Shown: in pieces, positions 1-6,919 of the stretch
Numbering within the stretch: position 1 is the first letter of the stretch
Layout: the number at the start of each line of letters is the position of its first letter
Source of the DNA: JAYZDB01 sp036338025
GTDB lineage: Bacteria; Planctomycetota; UBA1135; UBA2386
NCBI GenBank assembly: GCA_036338025.1
Contig: JAYZDB010000284.1
Location: 1-7,414, forward strand
Length of the DNA stretch: 7,414 nt
Direction: 5' to 3'
The notes under the pieces: model-generated
What the model was told of the DNA's origin: nothing
The model's database searches: none
Seen by the model: the letters and a program-made list of their open reading frames with translations, nothing else
Position numbers and translations under genes: made by a program

Positions 1-2
1 TG

Positions 3-1469
3 GAGTTTGGCAACCTGCTGCCTTGGCTCCTCGCCCTTGTGACCTGGTTGGTGGCGCGTCGTGTTCTCCGCATGTTGGCGACCAGGCCTCACCACCCGAC
101 CGTGTGGATTGCGGACCTCCTGCTGGGCATGTGGATTTTCCATCCCGCATGGGGCATGAACTGGCTGCTGGCGGGCCGGGTTCGAGAGTTTCTCCCGCTC
201 GCTGCGTTCGGTCTGGCGCTCCTGTCGCTGAACCGGAGCAGATCATGGAGTCTGTGTTGGTGTGGTGCCCTGGCTTGGATCGTGATTGCACAGGCCAGCC
301 ACATCACCGGCCTGCTCGCCTGGTGTGCGATCGGCCCAGCGGTCTATGGAGCAGCACGGTCGCACGGGGCCCCAAGACCGTGGCGGTCCATGTGCTGCCT
401 GCTCGCCTGGGCAGCCCTCGCGCACGTGGTCGTATGGCAAGGGTTTCGAGTGGGTGTTCCTGCTCCGGGCCTGGTCGCTTTTGCGACCCGGGACCTGGGC
501 GACTTGGTTTCGTATCTGAGTCAGCTCACGACGACCGCATTTCCGACGCCGCTGTCTAGCCATGAACCGGAGCAGACCGCGGTCATCTGGGGCGGATGCT
601 GTGTTCTCATCATACTTGCATTACTACGTCGCCGTCCGATAGACGCAAGCGGAGGTAGCCTGGTGTCCCTCGCTATCTACGGAGCATTGGTGTTGCTGGT
701 AGTGACGGACATGGACTACCGGGGTCAACCGGGAGTAGGTGAGCAACCGCTCGAGTTCGCCCGGGAGAGTACGATCGGCGCCGTCGCGATGTTGATGGGC
801 GGGTATGGCCTGTTTCGCGAGTGGCTCCCGCGGGTTTTTCATGCGGTACACGGGCTGTTCCTCGGGGCCTTCCTGGTGATCTTCGCCTGGGATTGGTATG
901 TCAGCCTGGAGCACCTTGAGAAGAGTCGATGCTTGTTGCGCTCAGAGGCCGCAGAACTGGTTTGGGAAGAGGTGATGCCTGGGATGGGTGTCGGCCGCAA
1001 ACCACCGTCGTATTCAAGCTTGAGAGCGTCGCTGTTGGCGCCAGATGATCTGCAGGACCTACGAGAGCGCGGCTTGTTAGGGCACCTCCCCTTGCTCCCG
1101 GGGACCGACCTTGAGGACAATTATCCGTCGCCCGGTGTCGATTACTGTGGTGAGTTCCACGGGTTCGTTGGGGCGGAGTCTCACTCGGTGTTGAGCGGAT
1201 CTGTGTTCCGGCCGGCGCCAGGGTTGGTGTTGATCGCGCGCAAGCGAGGCAAGTCCTTGGATGTATTGGGCGTGATGCGGCCCAGGTACGATCAGGGCTT
1301 GGAGCACATCGTAGCCACAGGTGCCGCGCCTTCGCCCGAACTCCTCCGCCTGGGGGATCGGCTGCAGGCTTACGGTTTGGAGGTCCGACCATTGGGTCTG
1401 CGGCCCTTGCGCGGAGTGTTCGAGGTTCGTGAATCAGGACTCGTTCGACTGGAGGATTCACGGAAATGA
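3..1469 (+). CDS. Polytopic membrane protein of unknown function (5' end outside window)
   Basis: The reading frame is open from the first complete codon. The codons before the first possible start (GTG at 39) continue a hydrophobic segment, so the gene very likely begins upstream. Numbering from that GTG, 476 residues are visible. Eight or nine hydrophobic stretches look like membrane helices, roughly at residues 1-14 (continuing upstream), 22-45, 51-65, 70-105, 117-134, 181-196, 206-223, 246-262 and 267-288. A soluble C-terminal part of about 185 residues follows, which I do not recognise. It contains a Cys-Gly-Glu-Phe-His stretch near residue 370 and ends in a charged tail. The layout (many helices, then a soluble domain) resembles envelope glycosyltransferases or polymer-modifying proteins in outline only; I see no catalytic signature. 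The stop overlaps the next start (ATGA), so it is probably co-translated with, and functionally linked to, the phosphatase-superfamily enzyme. The frame is confident; the function is unknown. Confidence 0.85.
   Translation, partial: EFGNLLPWLLALVTWLVARRVLRMLATRPHHPTVWIADLLLGMWIFHPAWGMNWLLAGRVREFLPLAAFGLALLSLNRSRSWSLCWCGALAWIVIAQASHITGLLAWCAIGPAVYGAARSHGAPRPWRSMCCLLAWAALAHVVVWQGFRVGVPAPGLVAFATRDLGDLVSYLSQLTTTAFPTPLSSHEPEQTAVIWGGCCVLIILALLRRRPIDASGGSLVSLAIYGALVLLVVTDMDYRGQPGVGEQPLEFARESTIGAVAMLMGGYGLFREWLPRVFHAVHGLFLGAFLVIFAWDWYVSLEHLEKSRCLLRSEAAELVWEEVMPGMGVGRKPPSYSSLRASLLAPDDLQDLRERGLLGHLPLLPGTDLEDNYPSPGVDYCGEFHGFVGAESHSVLSGSVFRPAPGLVLIARKRGKSLDVLGVMRPRYDQGLEHIVATGAAPSPELLRLGDRLQAYGLEVRPLGLRPLRGVFEVRESGLVRLEDSRK
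1451..1455 (+). promoter_or_regulatory. Ribosome binding site inside the upstream gene
   Basis: GGAGG lies ten bases before the ATG at 1466 and within the last codons of the preceding gene. Together with the ATGA stop/start overlap it fixes the start of the phosphatase-superfamily gene and suggests translational coupling. Confidence 0.7.
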
Positions 1470-3106
1470 GTCAAGCCAAGACGTACACCGGGTTACCGCT
1501 CGGAGGTCTCTGGGTCCTGTTGGTGTTGGTCGTATTCCACGCGATCGCGAGCTTGCGGGCGTGGGGTTGGGACTCGGTGGACTTTGCAGACACCTACTGG
1601 CGGATCAGCCCAGATCTATGGGTCTTGCTGACGGTGGCGTCTCTGCTGTGCCTGAAGTTTGGCTTCCGCTGGTATTTCGGACTCGCCTTTGCCGTGGCGC
1701 TGGCGTGGATTCCGTTGTACCGCGTCCCTTACGTCGTGTTCCCGGAGATGTTCGGCAAGACCTTCGTGCTGACGGAAGAAGTCGGTCAGGTGGGTGGCTT
1801 GTGGATAGCGTTGTTCGATGGTGGTCCCGACGGAGTGTCAATCTGGACTGTCGTGTTGGTAGCTGGGATAGGGCTGCTCACGTTGGTGATCCTCTACCTG
1901 CTGTGGAGGACCTTAGGACGACAGTTGGAGAAGGCGGCGTATAGCCTGTGCTTGTTGGGAATTGCTGCGGCCGTGCTGGCGACTTCTTTTGCAGAGAAGT
2001 CGCGTGATCCCGGGCGGGAGAGTCGCCTGTTCTCGCGGAGCATGTATGCGTCGACTCTGCAGCAGTTGAATTTCTTTATTGGCAGAGCTTCCCTGGAGCC
2101 GAGGATCAAATACGCGCACGATCAGGTCTCTCGCGCGCCGCAGGACCTGGGGCGGCTCAAGCGCGCGGACTTGATCTTGGTGTTTGTCGAGAGCTACGGG
2201 CGAAGCCTCCTGGCGCACGATCGCTATGGGCCGGTCATGCGTCAAATCCTCGCCGATGCACGCGCCACCTTGGAAGCTGCTGGGCACGGAGCCATCAGCT
2301 GCTGGATCGAGTCTCCCGTGACTGGAAGCCAATCTCAGGCAGCCCACGCGTCGTTTATCAGCGGAATACCCATACGCAGCTATCGAGATCACGAGATGCT
2401 CATGAACTACGACGCACGGATGCTGACGCACATTCTTGGCGATCTTGGGTACCACTGCGTCAATGCACAACCCAAGTTGGAGATCCAGTGGCCCGAGAGC
2501 CATGACGTCCTTGGATTTCACGAGGATCTGTTCGGTGTGCACACTCCTTACCGAGCGGACGGAGGACCGATCTACCACTGGGCCGCGGCACCGGATCAGT
2601 ACCCCTTGGCACTGGCCATCGAGAAGTTCATGAAGCCGTCCGACAAGCCGGTGTTCTTGCAGTTGATTGCCGGCATCAGTCATGCACCGTACAGCCTCAT
2701 TCCACCGTACATCGAGGATTGGCAGGCGGCCTTGGATCCGAAGGCCTACCAGCCGGTGAAGACATACCCATTCACCTTCCTCGACTACCACCGAGGAAAA
2801 GGGGTGGAGGATGCTTACATCGCCACCTTGAACTACACCTTCGAGATGTTGGCGGGATTCGTCAGTGCGCTACCGCGTCCGGCCATCGTGATGATCCTCG
2901 GTGATCACCAGGCTCCGCGCACTGGATCGATCTCACCGGCTGTGACTGACTACGCCGTGCCATTTCACATCATGAGCAACCGTAATGAGCTACTGGATCC
3001 AATCCGGACCGCGGGGTTTGTGGAGGGAATGGTCCCCGGTGGCAAGAAGGTGCCCCCGATGCACGAGTTCTTGCACGAATTCTTGCGTGCCTACCATCGA
3101 AAGTAG
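1466..3106 (+). CDS. Membrane-anchored sulfatase-like hydrolase/transferase (alkaline phosphatase superfamily)
   Basis: A 546-residue protein. About five hydrophobic segments (near residues 14-31, 49-64, 68-84, 126-147 and 157-173) precede a large catalytic domain, the arrangement of LtaS/EptA-type enzymes that transfer phospho-groups at the outer face of the membrane. Metal- and substrate-site motifs are visible in order: V-E-S-Y-G-R-S with Glu242 as a likely metal ligand; S-P-V-T-G-S-Q-S (283-290) followed by A-H-A-S-F-I-S-G, where Ser290 is the likely nucleophile by family alignment from memory; P-D-Q-Y (377-380); S-H-A-P (405-408); and L-G-D-H-Q-A-P (478-484), whose Asp480/His481 are expected metal ligands. 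The Cys/Ser-x-Pro-x-Arg signature of true sulfatases is absent, so a phosphodiesterase or phosphotransferase role is more likely than sulfate ester hydrolysis. The substrate is unknown. Start: ATG with GGAGG ten bases upstream, overlapping the previous stop by four bases. A convergent gene begins its 3' end 42 bases downstream. Confidence 0.92.
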   Translation: MSQAKTYTGLPLGGLWVLLVLVVFHAIASLRAWGWDSVDFADTYWRISPDLWVLLTVASLLCLKFGFRWYFGLAFAVALAWIPLYRVPYVVFPEMFGKTFVLTEEVGQVGGLWIALFDGGPDGVSIWTVVLVAGIGLLTLVILYLLWRTLGRQLEKAAYSLCLLGIAAAVLATSFAEKSRDPGRESRLFSRSMYASTLQQLNFFIGRASLEPRIKYAHDQVSRAPQDLGRLKRADLILVFVESYGRSLLAHDRYGPVMRQILADARATLEAAGHGAISCWIESPVTGSQSQAAHASFISGIPIRSYRDHEMLMNYDARMLTHILGDLGYHCVNAQPKLEIQWPESHDVLGFHEDLFGVHTPYRADGGPIYHWAAAPDQYPLALAIEKFMKPSDKPVFLQLIAGISHAPYSLIPPYIEDWQAALDPKAYQPVKTYPFTFLDYHRGKGVEDAYIATLNYTFEMLAGFVSALPRPAIVMILGDHQAPRTGSISPAVTDYAVPFHIMSNRNELLDPIRTAGFVEGMVPGGKKVPPMHEFLHEFLRAYHRK

Positions 3107-3148
3107 CGCACCCTCGACGATGCAATGACCGCGTGACTGACTCGTGGA

Positions 3149-5344
3149 CTACCGGAGAGTCTCGAGGAAGTGCACACACCAGTTGTGTAGTGCCGTTTTG
3201 TAGATCGAGGGTGTTGAGTCCGAGTCGCGCAGGTTGCCTCGGGCTCCGGTCACGGGGCCGCTCTTGGCGCCCGAAATGCCATTCCATGCGTAGCCGAGGT
3301 ACTTGACCGCAGCCGGACTCGGAATGGCGCTGAGTTGAATCTCGACAGTGTCCTCGTCGACCAGTGAGACTGACTTGATCGATGGGGGTGAGGTGCTTGA
3401 GTCTTGGTAATTGAAGCCAAAGTTCCCGGGATCCTTGACGGCGGATGTATCTAGTACCAGAGGTGGTTCCGGGACGTGAAATCTCACGCGGATCGAAGCA
3501 CCGTTTTGTTTGATCGACAGGGGACGTAGTGGTTCCCATGTCCCACCCTCGAGGAAGATATGGCTGTAGACCTTCCCGTAGTATTCGCCCATACGTCGGT
3601 ATGCGGTGCTAAGCAGGTGGATTCCGTCGATGTACTCGAAGATGTACTTTGGTCCGACCAAGGGGATCTTGCGCGGGTTGGCCACCGACGCAATCAGTTG
3701 TTCGCGAGGAATGAAACTCCATGAGGTCGAGAAACTCGTAAAGCTGCTTAGCTGCGTGTGGAGCATCGGGATCGGACGAGTTTGTCCGCGTCTCTGGACC
3801 TCCGTCTCGTAGTCCTTTTGCCATTCCACCAGGTCTTTGGAGTATTGGTAGTTGATCCGCTGATGGTCTTCTTCGCCGTGGACTATCGTCACACACCGAA
3901 CCGTGTAGTTCTTGGATTGTGAGTCGACAATGAACTGAGCTAGCCGGTGCTGGTTCATTCCATCCGTGAAGGCCGGCGTGCCTCGCTTGAGTTGCGTGTA
4001 GGCGGACCCCGGTTGCGCGTGAATGCTCACCAGCACGTCATGAGTCTGTGGTGGTTGGGATCCGTTGTTGTTGTATTGGAGTTTGTGCAGTTCGCTGATC
4101 GTGTTCGACATGCCACTGCTCATCGTCTCCCAGTAATTCTCGACTAGCGGAGCCAGGCGTGTGCTTTGGCTTCGTAGACCAGCGTCGAACATGCAGTTCT
4201 TGTAGTTCTGGGTCTTGCTGAGGACCGGTGTGCCGAGGCCACCCATTGCAAGGCTCTGACCTCCCGAGAGGATATGGTTGACGTCGAAGTGGTCGTAGGG
4301 CAATGCACTGGCCATCTTCGCCTCGAAACGAAGTCCCTTGCTGAAGTGCAGACCCGGCGGACTCAGGGTCACGTACTGGATCTTGAGGTCGAGAATTGTC
4401 GTCTTCGGGATTGGTATGAGGTTCGTGATGATTCTGCCGACTGCGTCCGTGCGGGTTGGCATGATGATGTCCGCAGTGTTCAAGAGCGGGCAGATTGCGC
4501 TTGGCAATGGGATCTGGATGCGGCTTAGCCCAAACAACCCGAATGCAGAGGCATTCGGCGCCGCGTTGTCCACAACAAGTCGGGCTACCCGCTTGCCGCT
4601 TTGGGTCCATGAGATTCCATAGACGTCAGCGCCACAGATTGGGCCATATGGCGTGAACGAGGCAACGACCCCTTGCACAGGCTCGAACGACACGTCGAAA
4701 GTCATCGCGTAAGATGCTGCCGACATTCCGGTCGAGGTGAGCAAAGCAGCTGTCTCGACCTTGACGTCAAGGCTCCCGGAGGCACCGATGGTGACCGCTT
4801 TGTTGCCGAGGAAACGTCGGCCATCCAGAGGTCTGTCGAATTCGAAGGTCGAGTCATTGCCGACGTCGACGCGAGCATTGCCGGTTGCGACGGATGCGCC
4901 GGAGAGATTGCTTCGGAGTCGGATGTGAACGCGAACGCGTTGACCAGGAGTGCCGCTGTGCTGAATGAGCCATGCGTGGGGTTGCGCGACCGTGCCGACT
5001 GTTGTTGCGGCCCCGCAGGTTCCAGAGGCACGCTTCTTGACGGTTGGAATGGCGGTGATGAACCCAGACTCATAGATCCGCAGCGCAGGTAGATTCTCGA
5101 TCAACCGCAGGCTGGCCTTGGTGCGGGCGTGGCCGACCGTCGCGTTGCCATCGGTGACTTCTGCCAGGACCGCCAGCGGCTGGCTCCTGGTGACAGACGC
5201 ACTGTTGGGCAGGGTCGAGAACCTGGGCTGATTGCCCGACAACTGCGCAAATACGCCCATTTTCGAAATAGGCGTCACAGTTGTGCTCTGAGCGGCGCTG
5301 GCTGAGGTTAGAGCCAGCAGGCTGAGGATCGAGGTGAAACGCAT
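3149..5344 (-). CDS. Secreted SGNH/GDSL hydrolase, sialate O-acetylesterase-like, with planctomycete-type beta domain
   Basis: 731 residues from the ATG at 5344. That start is chosen because it opens a clean signal peptide (Met-Arg, hydrophobic core, cleavage around residues 17-18 after A-S-A or S-A-A), although no Shine-Dalgarno is visible. Residues 20-225 look beta-rich and unassigned. Residues about 227-345, with Cys237 and Cys285, match the repeat-like domain common in exported proteins of deep-branching Planctomycetota (T-P-Y-G start, L-P and P-I-P motifs, closing F-S-K-G-L-R-F). Then comes an SGNH esterase domain: S-G-G-Q-S-L-A (360-366) with nucleophile Ser364, V-H-G-E-E-D-H (488-494) as the block III equivalent, and D-G-I-H (573-576) supplying catalytic Asp and His. 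A C-terminal beta module (about 600-731) ends with R-G-N-L-R-D-S-D and N-W-C-V-H-F. By family it should remove acyl (probably acetyl) groups from carbohydrate outside the cytoplasm. The substrate is not deducible. It is transcribed convergently to the phosphatase-superfamily gene and divergently from rnd. Confidence 0.88.
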   Translation of the reverse strand: MRFTSILSLLALTSASAAQSTTVTPISKMGVFAQLSGNQPRFSTLPNSASVTRSQPLAVLAEVTDGNATVGHARTKASLRLIENLPALRIYESGFITAIPTVKKRASGTCGAATTVGTVAQPHAWLIQHSGTPGQRVRVHIRLRSNLSGASVATGNARVDVGNDSTFEFDRPLDGRRFLGNKAVTIGASGSLDVKVETAALLTSTGMSAASYAMTFDVSFEPVQGVVASFTPYGPICGADVYGISWTQSGKRVARLVVDNAAPNASAFGLFGLSRIQIPLPSAICPLLNTADIIMPTRTDAVGRIITNLIPIPKTTILDLKIQYVTLSPPGLHFSKGLRFEAKMASALPYDHFDVNHILSGGQSLAMGGLGTPVLSKTQNYKNCMFDAGLRSQSTRLAPLVENYWETMSSGMSNTISELHKLQYNNNGSQPPQTHDVLVSIHAQPGSAYTQLKRGTPAFTDGMNQHRLAQFIVDSQSKNYTVRCVTIVHGEEDHQRINYQYSKDLVEWQKDYETEVQRRGQTRPIPMLHTQLSSFTSFSTSWSFIPREQLIASVANPRKIPLVGPKYIFEYIDGIHLLSTAYRRMGEYYGKVYSHIFLEGGTWEPLRPLSIKQNGASIRVRFHVPEPPLVLDTSAVKDPGNFGFNYQDSSTSPPSIKSVSLVDEDTVEIQLSAIPSPAAVKYLGYAWNGISGAKSGPVTGARGNLRDSDSTPSIYKTALHNWCVHFLETLR

Positions 5345-5432
5345 GAGGCAAGGCCCGCGCTGGGATGCTACCACATGGCGTTGGGCTGAGATCTGGGCAT
5401 TCGACCCGTCCGGGCCGTTTGCTTGCCGACAT

Positions 5433-5445
5433 CCGATGGCATCGG
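5433..5445. repeat. 13-bp palindrome in the divergent intergenic region
   Basis: CCGATG-G-CATCGG is a perfect inverted repeat with 6-bp arms and one central base. It sits in the roughly 240-base gap between the divergent esterase and rnd genes. It could be an operator for a dimeric regulator, but a palindrome this short also occurs by chance in GC-rich DNA. Confidence 0.3.
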
Positions 5446-5552
5446 TACTTACGGTGTCCCGATCTGGGTCGATTCTCGGTGCGCGTGAGCCGACAGGCGG
5501 TGGCGCGGAACAGGCCTCCGCAACGGGAATTTGGCTGGGCCGGTTGCGAGGT

Positions 5553-5581
5553 TTGACGGCGGCCCGTGGGTCGCTTTTGAT
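5553..5581 (+). promoter_or_regulatory. Putative sigma70-type promoter of rnd, possibly giving a leaderless mRNA
   Basis: TTGACG at 5553-5558 (5 of 6 to the -35 consensus), a 17-base spacer, and TTTGAT at 5576-5581 (4 of 6 to the -10 consensus). Counting seven bases on from the -10 box places +1 at about 5588, which is the A of the rnd ATG. If right, the transcript starts at the start codon and needs no Shine-Dalgarno. This fits the poor spacing of the only candidate, AGGAG, one base before the ATG. Confidence 0.4.
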
Positions 5582-5587
5582 AGGAGC

Positions 5588-6871
5588 ATGCCAGGTGATG
5601 CCAAGAGGGGGCTCAAGCCGCCGGTCTACGTCGATACTGAAGCGGCCCTTAGCAGGCTTGCTGACAGTCTTCGTAACCAGTCTTGGATTGCGGTCGATAC
5701 GGAATCCAACCCGCTGTTCGCCTACCACGAGAAGCTCTGCCTGATCCAGATCAGCACCAAGACCCGCGACTACATCATCGATCCGTTGGCCGGAGTCGAC
5801 CTCAGCGTACTCGTTCCGGTCTTCGCGGACCCGATGATCGTGAAGATCTTCCACGACGCTGAGTTCGATGTCCTGATGCTGAGGCGAACTTTGCCGCTGC
5901 AGATCCTCGGGATCTTCGACACCAAGGTGGTCGCGATGGCGCTTGGTGCCGAGGCCGTTGGGTTGGCGGCCATCCTCAAGGACTCTTTTGGCGTCACCCT
6001 CGACAAGAAATACCAGCGGAGTGACTGGGGGATGCGTCCCCTCACCGAGGGTCAGTTGGACTATGCACGGCACGACACGCATTTTCTGATCCCATTGGCA
6101 GAAGACTTGCGCAGCCGCCTGTACGAGTCGGATGAGATCATGCAGTTGGAAGTCGCCGCGGAATTCCAGCGCCTCGAGCAGCTGACTCCGGAAGCAAAAG
6201 TGTTCAACCCTGATGACTTCACCAAGATCAAGGGCTGGGAGCGGCTTGACCCCGCGCGCCGCCGAATTCTCAGAGAATTGTATGTCGCTCGTCACGGTAT
6301 CGCGGACCGATCCGACCGACCGGCTTTCAAGGTGCTATCGAGCGATACACTGTTGAAACTGGCGCGATCACAGCCCGCCGACATCGCTGTCCTCAAACGC
6401 GAGAGGCTGTTGACTCCTAAGTTGTGTGAACGATATGGCGATATCGTCCTCGAGGCGATCGCTCGCGGCCGGCGCCTGGCCCCGCTGCCTGACGGGAGGA
6501 TCAACCGGACCAAGAAGCCCGTTGAGCAACTGAGCGAGGAGCAGCGTGGTACTTATGAGAATCTCCGTGGGTGGCGCAAGCGTACAGCGGTAGGTCGCGG
6601 TGCGGATGCATCACTTATCCTGCCCCGCACCATGATGCTGGCGTTGAGCCAAATTCGAAATCGGCCCACCGATATCGATGAGCTCCGCAATTGCGGAATT
6701 TTGGAGCCTTGGCGAGTCGACTATTACGGAGAGGGAATCCTGACCGCGCTGCGTGGTTCGCGGAACGCGGACCGAGGCGGAGGACGGACGCGCAAGGCCG
6801 GCCGGAAGCGTTCGGCGAAACGCAAGAAGGCTCACAATCGTGCGGGCAATCCGAACCCCCACTTGGGCTGA
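5588..6871 (+). CDS. rnd: Ribonuclease D (DEDD 3'-5' exoribonuclease with two HRDC domains)
   Basis: 427 residues, slightly longer than the E. coli enzyme (about 375). It is a cytoplasmic 3'-5' exoribonuclease; the family trims tRNA and other stable RNA 3' ends. All DEDDy exonuclease motifs are visible: Exo I A-V-D-T-E with Asp37 and Glu39; Exo II H-D-A-E-F-D with Asp94; Exo III L-D-Y-A-R-H-D with Tyr159 and Asp163. The family-typical Q-R-S-D-W-G-x-R-P-L (143-152) is also present. Two HRDC nucleic-acid-binding domains follow (about 215-295 and 315-390). The last 35 or so residues form a strongly basic Arg/Lys/Gly tail not found in E. coli RNase D, plausibly adding RNA affinity. Start: ATG at 5588 places the exonuclease fold at the usual distance. 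A TTG 57 bases upstream would add 19 residues of no family resemblance and lies upstream of the putative promoter. A GmhB-like gene follows 48 bases after the stop, in the same frame and probably the same transcript. Confidence 0.94.
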   Translation: MPGDAKRGLKPPVYVDTEAALSRLADSLRNQSWIAVDTESNPLFAYHEKLCLIQISTKTRDYIIDPLAGVDLSVLVPVFADPMIVKIFHDAEFDVLMLRRTLPLQILGIFDTKVVAMALGAEAVGLAAILKDSFGVTLDKKYQRSDWGMRPLTEGQLDYARHDTHFLIPLAEDLRSRLYESDEIMQLEVAAEFQRLEQLTPEAKVFNPDDFTKIKGWERLDPARRRILRELYVARHGIADRSDRPAFKVLSSDTLLKLARSQPADIAVLKRERLLTPKLCERYGDIVLEAIARGRRLAPLPDGRINRTKKPVEQLSEEQRGTYENLRGWRKRTAVGRGADASLILPRTMMLALSQIRNRPTDIDELRNCGILEPWRVDYYGEGILTALRGSRNADRGGGRTRKAGRKRSAKRKKAHNRAGNPNPHLG

Positions 6872-6904
6872 TCTGCGAGTTCTAATAAGCTCGATGCTGA
6901 TCTT

Positions 6905-6916
6905 GAGGAGCCCCTC
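6905..6916 (+). promoter_or_regulatory. Ribosome binding site of the HAD gene, within a short hairpin
   Basis: GAGGAG at 6905-6910 lies nine bases before a TTG at 6920 and decides that start. GAGG (6905-6908) can pair with CCTC (6913-6916) across an AGCC loop, so the site may be partly masked in the mRNA. The stem is only four base pairs, with a possible G-U extension. The binding site is convincing; a regulatory role for the hairpin is speculative. Confidence 0.6.
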
Positions 6917-6919
6917 GTA

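Noticed and set aside
23..559. 178-codon open frame on the plus strand, shifted relative to the membrane protein
   Set aside because: The composition is Gly/Pro/Arg-rich with no hydrophobic or domain pattern, and it overlaps a frame with clear membrane helices and a coupled downstream gene.
901..1461. 186-codon open frame on the minus strand
   Set aside because: It is antisense to the membrane protein gene, has a Pro/Arg-rich low-information composition, and has no neighbouring gene or initiation signal that fits.
1913..2791. 292-codon open frame on the minus strand
   Set aside because: It lies wholly opposite the catalytic domain of the sulfatase-like gene, whose motifs establish the plus strand as coding. 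No domain-like pattern was seen; it is a GC-driven shadow frame.
1466..3106. Annotation as a true sulfatase (arylsulfatase)
   Set aside because: The Cys/Ser-x-Pro-x-Arg formylglycine signature is absent, and the N-terminal helices and motif set fit the phospho-group transferase side of the superfamily.
3107..3148. Bidirectional terminator in the convergent gap
   Set aside because: Only a 5-bp pairing (GACTC with GAGTC) with a poorly paired interior and no T-run was found, and part of it lies inside the esterase gene. That is not enough to call a terminator.
3149..5344. Phage tail-spike or prophage remnant
   Set aside because: SGNH domains with similar block V motifs occur in phage proteins. 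Here, however, the protein has a signal peptide and a planctomycete-type domain, and none of the neighbouring genes is phage-like.
5531..5587. TTG at 5531 as the start of rnd
   Set aside because: The extra 19 residues do not resemble the family, and the TTG lies upstream of the best promoter candidate. ATG at 5588 gives a normal N-terminus.
5345..6295. In-frame upstream extension of the esterase reading frame on the minus strand (317 extra codons to 6295)
   Set aside because: It is antisense to the exonuclease domain and first HRDC domain of rnd, which carries all family motifs on the plus strand. It shows no recognisable protein pattern, and a clean signal peptide begins at 5344.
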